Position numbers and translations under genes: made by a program. DNA of 64,000 nt. Origin: Turritopsis dohrnii. Lineage: Eukaryota; Cnidaria; Hydrozoa; Anthoathecata; Oceaniidae. The stretch is from the NCBI GenBank assembly GCA_027922465.2, contig BQMF02000101.1:372001-436000 (forward strand). The letters run 5' to 3'. The notes beneath the pieces were generated by a model that was not told the DNA's origin, did no database searches, and worked only from the letters and a program-made list of their open reading frames with translations. Positions 55,901 to 64,000 of this stretch are shown here, in pieces. How positions within the stretch are numbered: the first letter of the stretch is position 1; the number at the start of each line of letters is the position of its first letter.

Positions 55901-57309
55901 CTTTCTCCATGATGATAGATCTCAAAAATTTTGTTTGAAGTATATACAATGAAATTTTAATGTTAATTTCATTTCGTACTAAACGAGGGTCACACATATG
56001 AATGTCGTATATAAATATCTTTTGTTTTACTAACATTTGCTGATCTTTTACAATCGAATATTTACCGCAGATGACAAATGGTGGTCTGTTAATATTATAA
56101 TAATGGCGCTTTAAAAACATTGTCAAATATAATAATAAGTAATTTGGCGCTTCTCATAAATAAGCTGATCGAAGTCACCCCAATCGATATTGTCGTTTTC
56201 TTGGAAAGATCGGGCTATTTCTCTGGAATTACAAGTTTAGTTAATGTGAAATTTTGCACTGAAATAGAAGAAATATGTAATGTAATGATTCCAAAGTTTC
56301 AGAAGTAATGGTTTAGTATTTTGTAAAATAGTGGCAAAATTGATCGAAGTCACCCCCCGCTTTACGGTACAATTTTATATTTTCGCTTGTCAACTTAGCA
56401 ACTTCCTGTTGCTTTCGCAAACCTTAAAGTGATATGTGTTTACCTTGTTGATTGGTCATGTACTCTCTCGGTGGATCCATGATGGTAGTGGAAATTAACA
56501 GTATAAATTCAATAAATTCTTAACTTATCTGTAGCTACAACCAAACCTCCATGTTGTTTTGAAGTCTCTGACTCCCAAGCTGAGGAGAAGGTTTTCTTTT
56601 AACCGTAATTGACAAAATCGAGTCAAAATTACGTGGAGTCTTCCTGATAATCTACAGACTTATGAACCTGAAACGAGGAGGGTTAAAACAGTTTTAAAAC
56701 TAAATTTTGTGTAAGGAAGTTAGCTATCCAGAAATGATGGTTTTGCAGTACATTTCTAAACAAGCTCCCGTTTTCAAACTGAATATTAACGATGTATATT
56801 TATTAGCTTGATAATAGTAAATAAAGGAAGTAAGTAACTGAGAGTTTTTCGTCCTTGGGCTTCCTTCAGTAATGGTTGGTTCTCCTGTCCGCCCCAATAC
56901 GCAATTAGTAGTTGACTTACCGCCAGATACGTAAAGCATTGCTCCAACTCTAAAAGGCCAGTGCTCAATCAGTCGATGGCTCCTAATGGGCTGATACGCT
57001 GCTTTTCAAGCACATCAGAGTGGACTATCAAGATACAACATGACTGGACTCGGGCACGGTCGCAGTAGTGGTCACACTCAAAGGTACTAACCACTACACC
57101 ATCGCTGCGCGATGAATATAATGAAAAATATTAATGATGTTTGTGCTGTTTAGAATCGAACAGTATCAAAACCCAAATAATAAGGAATACTAGGCTCGGA
57201 GCGAAATTAAGGTTCCTTTTTTACTCCAAAACCAGTATAGTGCTCAGCGACACAAAGCAACATTCGACACACGTTTTTTATAAAAGCAACACTAGTAAAT
57301 TTTCTCAAA
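55901..57309. other. Intergenic with repeats
   Basis: GATCGAAGTCACCCC occurs twice in direct orientation (about 56168 and 56343), the second continuing CCCGCTTTACGGTA. Related, inverted GGGTGACTTGAAAC motifs occur at 22787 and 23896. The SINE at 56797-57117 is listed. No gene seen. Confidence 0.4.
56797..57117 (-). mobile_element. tRNA-derived SINE, minus strand
   Basis: On the minus strand it starts GCGATGGTGTAGTGGTTAGT, a good tRNA A box, with a B-box-like CCCGAGTCCAGTC about 40 bases later. A unique body follows, then an A/T-rich end with AATAAATA near 56797. It is unlike the SINE at 43945 in the body. Confidence 0.6.
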
Positions 57310-57533
57310 ATGTTAAGCATCAGTACTACTAGATCTAAATTAACAACACGAAATTTTGAAATGATGTAGCACAAGCATGGCTACATCACATTTCTCAAAA
57401 TTGATACACGGCTTGTTACACTAGGTTGTGCACTCCTCTGCGTCCGCTAAAATTTGATTCATTACTAAAAAATACCAGAGAAGAAGCGAACGACTACAAA
57501 GAAAGATTGAAAAAGGAGCTTGGGTTGGTTTAA
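57310..57533 (+). CDS. Possible small mitochondrial protein, two exons
   Basis: A tentative model: exon 1 57310-57365 and exon 2 57425-57533, with a 59-bp intron (GAT|GTAGCA...ACACTAG|GT) whose phase-2 junction keeps the frame. It would give 54 residues. The start MLSISTTRSKLTTRNF is basic and hydroxylated like a mitochondrial presequence. The rest ends LLKNTREEANDYKERLKKEL, a charged helix. The donor is weak and no family was recognised. Confidence 0.3.
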
Positions 57534-58129
57534 ATGCATTACCACCACGTAAAAGCAAATGTCCATAATATTGCACAAAGAACTAATTAGTGACGTCATT
57601 ATTATTCCACTTGAAAACGAGGCGAAATCTAATGATGCAATTTATGAACTTAGTACGACACATTATTATAGTGAAAATACTCATATATTTTTAATGCAAG
57701 ATTATAGACTATGGGTGTAGGTATAATGCCAGTTTCTGTTTAAACATCGTCAACAAAAATTCGCGAAAGGTCTACTATGGTTGATAGTGGTAAAACCATG
57801 GAAGGCTGACAAGGGATAATAATGGTTCGAACATGTGAAAGATGACGCTCTTGATAGTGTTGGTCATAGTTTGTGTAAGCATAATATTTTACAGTTTTAA
57901 ATAATAAAAGATAACAAATCCAAAATTTCATTTTAATTTGTTCATATAAAGGTTTGTCTTGAGAGTATGTTCTTTTTTCAGTATTCAGCTTACACCACAA
58001 AATTTACTCTCGCATACATCTGTCGTCATGACGCAGTTGAACGCCACCGCCACCGCCACGAAGAGATCTGCGAAGTTCAACCTCCACTCGCGACTTCTTG
58101 GATGACGATCGCAGATAAGGTCATCGATA

Positions 58130-61100
58130 TCATATTAATGCCTTCACACTCTCAATGAGATCGTTGATAAACCTTCCGTCTTTGCTGCTACTGGTCACGT
58201 TTTTCTTCAGGTACTTCAGCAGATGATATGTTTTCTCCAATGGAATCGATGGTAAGTTCAGCTTAGATACAGTCTAAAACAGTTTCGCCGCAGATTTATT
58301 TTTGTTGCTTAAACAACAGAATTCATTCTAAAACATCCTAGATGCCATACTTAAACAACAGAATTGATTCTAAAACATCCTAGATGCCATACTTAAACAA
58401 CAGAATTGATTCTAAAACATCCTAGATGCCATACTTAAACAACAGAATTCATTCTAAAACATCCTCACCAAGCTTTGTAACCAGCTGGTTATTTTTGCAG
58501 GGAGTTTTGCGAAGGTATCAGAAACCTGGTGACCATTTCCTTGCAACAAAGCTGCCGCTAACCTCTTCCGTGTGACTTCCAACATTTCTGTTATGAATAC
58601 TTCCTTGTTCTCAACATACAAAGCCATCTGTTAAAAAAAAAACATTCATAAGAAAAATTGTCAGGTATATTTTGAAGCAAAAAAGATATATGGGCACATC
58701 AACAGAATGACCAATCACTATTCAAGTATTTATACACCTTCAAGATTCAAAACAAACACAATTAATCGTATGTAACTAATTCTAGCGTGCTTTACAAAAA
58801 ACTATAGGGTAATCATACTGAAAAAAAACTACGAATTGTTGTTAGTTGGATATGACGAACCTCATGAGCCGCTACATCTAAGCCGACTGTATATAGTTCA
58901 CGAGCAATATAGCGCCTCATCAAATCTTCATCCACGTTGAACGCCCGGGCAACCTCCAACAATATATCCATGTGAAACATCAAATCGGAAGTTTTACTTC
59001 GCAACACATCGTCATCAAAATACAAGGCAATATGATTTTTGATCAATGACACCACAGTGTTACAACAAAACTATGAAGAAATGTATTCAATTGACTCAGT
59101 CCAATATGGTACCATACCGCTCTTAATAGATTTTGAAAATAGACTTACTTTCTCTCTGTTTTCTCGGATGGAGTCAGCAGCCTCTTGTGACAGAAGCGGG
59201 TTTCCATGAAGAGGTAAATGAAGTGAGTGCCTTTCTTTCGTATCAAATAGAGAGGACGGTTTCACAGATTTCACACAGCCAGTCATTATAAGATATAAAA
59301 CTGTCGTGTGACACCAATGCTGATGCAAAAGCTTTTGATTGGATATTGGCTCATCAGCAGCTTGTTCCACAATTGAACGTTGAGTGCTTTCGAAAACACA
59401 AAAATCAACATAACTTATCTTTTATTTATCACCATATATCTTCAGAAAGTTCATATGTTTACCTTTGTGAGTGTTGCCACAATTCCTCTAGTACAAAGTC
59501 AGGCTTTTCGTCATCTTTTACATCAATCTACAGAAGAAATGGGGGTTAGACGATGGTCCAACAAAACTCGTTAGACAAAACATACTGCATACTTCTATCA
59601 ATATTTCCAACAATTTTCTTGCAGTTGAAAGGAATTCTTCTACTGCTTTATATCCTAAACTGACAGTTTTCTTACAGAGGCGGTCCTTCGGAGCTTTTCC
59701 AATCTGAGGTTATAAGAGAACAAACATGTCAACAGTTTTAAACATATCACATTTTATCTTATAAGATATCATACCTTATCAATCAACGAAGAGAGAGCTT
59801 TGATGGTTTCCTTGTAAACTGCTTTCCACATCATAACACCCAAACCTAAATAAAATAAAAGCGGTACATCTAGTTTGAACTATATTATTTCTTTAGCTAC
59901 ATCAATCTGTTTTTTTCTTCAAAATACCTTGTGCTAACAGCGAATTATGGACGCAGGAGAAATGAACTAACGCACTTGACAGCATAGTTATGTCCTAGGA
60001 ATGCAAGTGAATCAACTTATTATACCAATCTCACACAGGCTTCATCTATACAATAAGTCCTGTCACATATGTTAAGCTCAATGTGATAAGTGGTAAAGTA
60101 ATACTTCAAAATCTTCATTCCATAACATGATACATTCCCAAGCACAGTGAAGCCATAATACGTCTCGATCCAGACTATGGGGGAATAATTCACGAAGCGA
60201 CACAAGCGCTGTAGGAAAAGAAGAAAGGATTGTAAGAAAACGTAACATTACAAAAAATTTGAAACATTTGGTTATACGACGGACTAACCGGATAAAACGT
60301 TTACAGAATCGCTAGTTTGTTGATCTGGAAGATCATCGTCATTATAATCTTCATTCACACATGTAGCAGTTGTTTTTCGAGGTGTCGAGATGGACTTGGG
60401 AATACCAAGACATGGTCCTGGTACACCTTGACGAACTAAACACTCAGCCACTATTTGTGAAATTGCACCAAATCCAGCCTCAAGAATACCTTCAGAACGT
60501 ACCAAGATCAAAATTATTAGTTTTTACAACTTTAGCCTTGCAAACAAGTCTGAAATGAAGCGTTACCTTTGACAGATAGGACAGGAATTCGTTTCGTTAT
60601 CCTTCTTAAACGATCATCCTCATCTACTGGCTTGTTTAATTTTCGCCTGGAATGCATGTGGTGACTAAATGAAGGATCTTCCATGCCGGATAGTGACGTT
60701 AAAGAATGGTTTGAATGAACAAAGCAATCAAGTTCAAGAAGATCTTCCAATTGTCCAATCAGGAAGTTCCACTGTTCCATATCCATGGTAACAGATTCCC
60801 AGCCTCCTTGTAATATATCACTTTCATCCTGTAACTGAGAATAAGAAATATAAATTATAAATTTATAAATCTCATATGAACTTGAAACCTTTTAGAAAAC
60901 AAGTATAAACCTTGACTTTTTGAGCAGCAGCAGTCTGTTCTATGGCAACACTTCGACATGAAACTGCCATCACCAGACTCTGACCAACATGTATTGAATT
61001 TGAAAGGATTTCACGAACATCGTGCCACCATTTTGAAGGATTTCCTACTTTTTGTTCAACGCATTCTTGGTCGAAGCCACCTGAAATGACAAAATACTTG

Positions 61101-63960
61101 CAAAATACTAATCGGAGACTTTCCAACTTTCTGGTGGCTTTGTATTTATTTGGTAATTAAGTTTTTATCTTCCAAAAGTATTTCAACCTGTCTAAATTTA
61201 TTTTTTCTGAAAGTGGCGAGAAACTTGAAAATGCGTTTTTCTTTATTATCATGCCCTATACTGAGTGAAGAACTTTAATATTCCATCTTAACATAAGAAA
61301 ATTTCAATTTTATTTATATCATAAATTTGTATGAAACGTTTTGTGCAAAACAAACTTTCCGTCCAACATAGTTTCTGAGAATAAAATTTTCTGCTATTAC
61401 GTTACAAACATCATGAAAACGTTTTCAAAATAAAAACCTACTTTAATTTGTAGTTATCATAAAGCTGTAAATTTCAAGTTTAATTTGTACATGAGGAATT
61501 ATCTTTTAAAGCGTGCATACCTTTTAAAGAGCATATTGAAGAAATGAGGGAGTGAAGAGATGGCACGATGGACCAATTCAGAATATCACAACTTAATTCG
61601 GACCGCATATAGAAAGCTAACAGTGTCTACAAGAAATTAGCGAAACATTTAATCAAAAGATGATTTAAAACTGCCATGTGTATGTCTTCCAACTGTCAGC
61701 CTGAAAATAATCTCCTCACCATGATCTGTCGTGGAGGTAGTTCAGAGGATTCCAATATAAAAACCAATTCTGTGACAGATACTTTGTAAGTGAGAGCTGC
61801 CTGGAATCAAGAACACATATTTCTTGTAAAAAGAATGATTTTTAAATGTGAGTAGTGAAAAAAATACGATTAAGAACGAACCTTGAAGAAGAATTCTCCT
61901 AAGAAAAAGAACAATGAAAAGAGTAACATGACACGCATAATATGTAGGAGTATACATGGATGGTTGCTCAAATGTAGCAATATTCAATAACATCATATTA
62001 ATGTTTGTAATATACTATATATATTCAACCAACACAATATATATGTTCAATGAAGCATTATATTATATTTTAATACCTTCGTATTATTCAATGATACTGT
62101 ATTTATGTTCAATGACACATTATATAAAAAATCAAATAATATTCAATGAAATATGTATTTAATATGTTCAGCAGAATGTCTTTGTGTTCAATAAACCATA
62201 TTCCATTTACATCATAATTTTTATAATAACTACTTATATAATAACCTTGCGTTGTATAGTCTGTGTTTTAAACTGTCTGGTCACCGAAATCTAAAATCAT
62301 GCAGGTCATCTTAGCAGGACGAATCTTGTCAAACTTGGAGCTCAAATCGACAGATTTTCGTCAGTTACATAAGAAAAGCCAGTTATTTCTTTCAGTCCAC
62401 GTTCTTGTACTCTCCTATAAACACTCCACCTGTATACTAAGAGCAAGTCAGAAATGTTTTTCCAAGTAAACCCCAGCTCCCTGAAAGTACAACAGAGTTT
62501 CTTCAGGAATGTTATACTTGGGCCTAACTGGACCATGACTAGGCATAAATGCTACATCTACTTGATATACTGCAAGTCTCTCTTGAATTGGTGTATCATG
62601 TCTCAATTTTCTTCTTATTTCCTCTGCAAATATTTTCAAGCACTTTATTAGAATAGAAGAGAAAGCAGACAAGCTGATTGGTAATAGTCCTGACCTGTTG
62701 AAAAACAAGCAACGTGACAATCATTTTGTCCAGGAATACTGAGAACACATTTAACTCATCCAAAGAATAATCCTTTTGCCCAATACGATTAACTAAAAGG
62801 GCTATTTGATGTAAAAATTCCTGGATGGTGGATGGATCTCTATGAATGCAATGTTTTGGTCGGAGCAAAGTCAGCTTTTACCAGCATGTGTTTACATTAG
62901 CTGCCACCATATTTTTTTCTAATTCCTGCGAAAATTAAGCCTAATGATACTACCTGTTCAATTCCCAGACCAGATTACAAACTAATATTTCGTTGACCAT
63001 TGTGTGGTTGAATATTATTTCAATCCATTGCATATATAAGAAGTCACAAACCTGATAAGATATCGTGAACATATAATCAATGACTTTTATATAATATATA
63101 CAATGAGCATTATAAATATAGAACATTAATAAATCGCGCCGAATATTTCAATTCGATAGATATATTGTGTGATTGAAAATATAAAATACTTCATTGAATA
63201 TTGCTACATCTGAGCAACCATATACATGGAAAAATAAGTTTTGAAAGCATAGAAGGATAGGAACAGTTATCTCAGGTCTTACCAAGAACAGAAACCATAT
63301 CCCCTGTCAATGAATCCGATATTTCCTTAATTGGCTTTGTTGATACAGATGATGAACTTTCATCGTTATTATCCTCAGTAGCTGAGATATTAAAACATTG
63401 TAGGAATTTGTGTATATTCATGCAAGGATAGGTTTTATTGATTCCTGTGCATTCTGATTGGTTTTTCAAACAAATTTCCATGTATCTGTCAAAACGTTGT
63501 AACAGTTTCTGTGATTCAGAAAGGGAAACATGCAGAAGGTCAGCCAACCACTCTTCCTTCACAGCTCCGATAACTGGTACCACCTTATCGACGGACGGTT
63601 TTAAATTAGTGATAGAAATGAACAGGTTTATCAATTCGTGCTGACATACACAGTATTGAGAAAACCTTTCACGATCTAACAGATATTCTAAATCTTCCTC
63701 ATCTTTGTTTGACTCTAAAAACAAATAAAGAAATGACTAAAATGATGGATTGAAGGTTTAAGGTTTAAGGTTTAAGATAAAAACAAAATACACTTCATAC
63801 TTGAAGGTTTAAGATAAAAACTAGTACACTTCATACTTGAAGGTTTAAGATAAAAACTAGTACACTTCATACTTGAATTCAGCCCATCAATCAGTTTTTT
63901 CATGAATACATTTAAAAAGCATGCATTATACTTGGTGGAGTTGACAACATTATCCACAGC
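58130..63960 (-). CDS. RAB3GAP2: RAB3GAP2 (Rab3 GTPase-activating protein, non-catalytic subunit), 3' fourteen exons
   Basis: Partner of RAB3GAP1. The complex acts on Rab3 and as a Rab18 exchange factor. Exons: 63873-63960, 63283-63714, 60911-61080, 60567-60834, 60289-60489, 60105-60208, 59928-59994, 59775-59845, 59593-59703, 59463-59527, 59149-59386, 58861-59070, 58469-58627, 58130-58261. Every junction is GT-AG and in phase, giving 771 C-terminal residues; the 5' half is beyond the window. Landmarks matching animal RAB3GAP2: MDMEQWNFLIGQLEDLLEL, GILEAGFGAISQIVAE, LHCAWECIMLWNEDFE, LGVMMWKAVYK, DKIGKAPKDRLCKK, VKPSSLFDTKERHSL, RRYIARELYTVGLD and TRKRLAAALLQ. Intron 61081-63282 carries a transposon. 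The first donor listed here is tandemly duplicated. Confidence 0.95.
58308..58466. repeat. 42-bp tandem repeat, 3.8 copies, in the last RAB3GAP2 intron
   Basis: Copies start at 58308, 58350, 58392 and 58434 (CTTAAACAACAGA ... CATCCTAGATGCCATA). The final partial copy abuts the splice donor of the preceding exon at 58468. Confidence 0.95.
61081..61960. other. Intron sequence of RAB3GAP2, no element recognised
   Basis: AT-rich intron part before the TIR element. Confidence 0.4.
61961..63220. mobile_element. 1.26-kb TIR element with perfect 10-bp target duplication
   Basis: 28-bp ends TGGTTGCTCARATGTAGCAA plus TATTCAAT (61961-61988 and inverse at 63193-63220, one mismatch). TATACATGGA flanks both sides exactly (61951-61960 and 63221-63230). 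A 9-10 bp duplication is typical of Mutator-like elements. About eight TTCAATGA-type motifs fill the left subterminal 200 bp. The interior includes an integrase-associated protein fragment (62342-62868). Confidence 0.85.
62342..62868 (-). pseudogene. Fragment of an integrase-core-type mobile-element protein
   Basis: The N-terminal part (62868 down to about 62696) reads RDPSTIQEFLHQIALLVNRI and ends at CAACAG|GTCAGG. A second part carries VRPKYNIPEETLLYF. Then, one frame over, RELGFTWKNISDLLLVYRWSVYRRVQERGL, an HTH-like stretch, ends TGFSYVTDENLSI. The order GRPKFNI...YFRELGFTW..I..LL.VSRWTVYRR...GL...TGFS is characteristic of a large family of eukaryotic mobile-element proteins with an integrase core. 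The core is missing, and a frameshift near 62490 breaks the frame. Confidence 0.65.
63753..63872. repeat. 36-bp tandem repeat duplicating a RAB3GAP2 splice donor
   Basis: The unit ACTTGAAGGTTTAAGATAAA followed by AACTAGTACACTTCAT recurs at 63799, 63835 and, partly, 63871. An AAGGTTT trinity precedes it at 63755. Each copy holds the minus-strand splice-donor sequence TTCAA|GTATGAAG. Confidence 0.9.
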
Positions 63961-64000
63961 CTATTAACAGAACAGAAATAATGAATAACAGTAACTATTC

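Overview
The window is about 66% A+T. It carries intron-bearing animal genes in a dense mix of DNA transposons, LINEs, SINEs and Penelope-like remnants. The short introns (about 60-300 bp), small genes, CR1-type LINE and Penelope-type GIY-YIG relics suggest a marine invertebrate, most likely a cnidarian (possibly a hydrozoan). That placement is inference. Gene models below were built by hand from splice signals, reading phase and family resemblance.

Layout. 1-236: 3' end of an unidentified protein. 2861-3797: a small class A GPCR with one intron. 5267-7205: a CR1-like LINE with an (AATA)n tail. 8691-10433: a DUF885 putative metallopeptidase. 10971-12322 (-): a type II membrane, glycosyltransferase-like protein. 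13541-15570 (-): a 2-aminoethylphosphonate-pyruvate aminotransferase with a mitochondrial-type leader. 16870-17880 and 18093-18779 (-): a retinol-dehydrogenase-like SDR just downstream of the RNase P/MRP subunit POP4. 19.2-28.0 kb: a transposon-rich block with TIR elements, two inverted copies of one 1-kb family and a deleted Kolobok-like element. 30637-32612: a two-pore-domain K+ channel. 33519-36464 (-): a COX7A/COX7A2L-like gene with a 2.7-kb intron. 36.5-44.2 kb: TIR elements, a Penelope-like relic, a second LINE and a tRNA-derived SINE. 44752-50055 (-): YIF1, whose last intron contains a complete opposite-strand alpha-1,3-fucosyltransferase (45309-47507) with eleven 51-bp stem repeats. 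50244-53078: three transposons nested inside each other. 58130-63960 (-): the 3' fourteen exons of RAB3GAP2, with an intron that holds a TIR element flanked by a 10-bp target duplication.

Functional links. YIF1 (ER-Golgi trafficking), the fucosyltransferase, the GT-like protein and RAB3GAP2 (Rab regulation) all concern the secretory pathway. The aminotransferase and COX7A point to mitochondria. POP4 and the SDR are closely spaced on one strand and each has a 3' splice-acceptor sequence just before its ATG, which would fit a trans-spliced operon. Nothing here is an obviously new multi-gene system. The most unusual items are the nested transposon stack, the Kolobok-like element that pairs a THAP exon with a convergent ORF resembling the P2X7 tail, the tandemly duplicated splice donor in RAB3GAP2, and the animal phosphonate aminotransferase.
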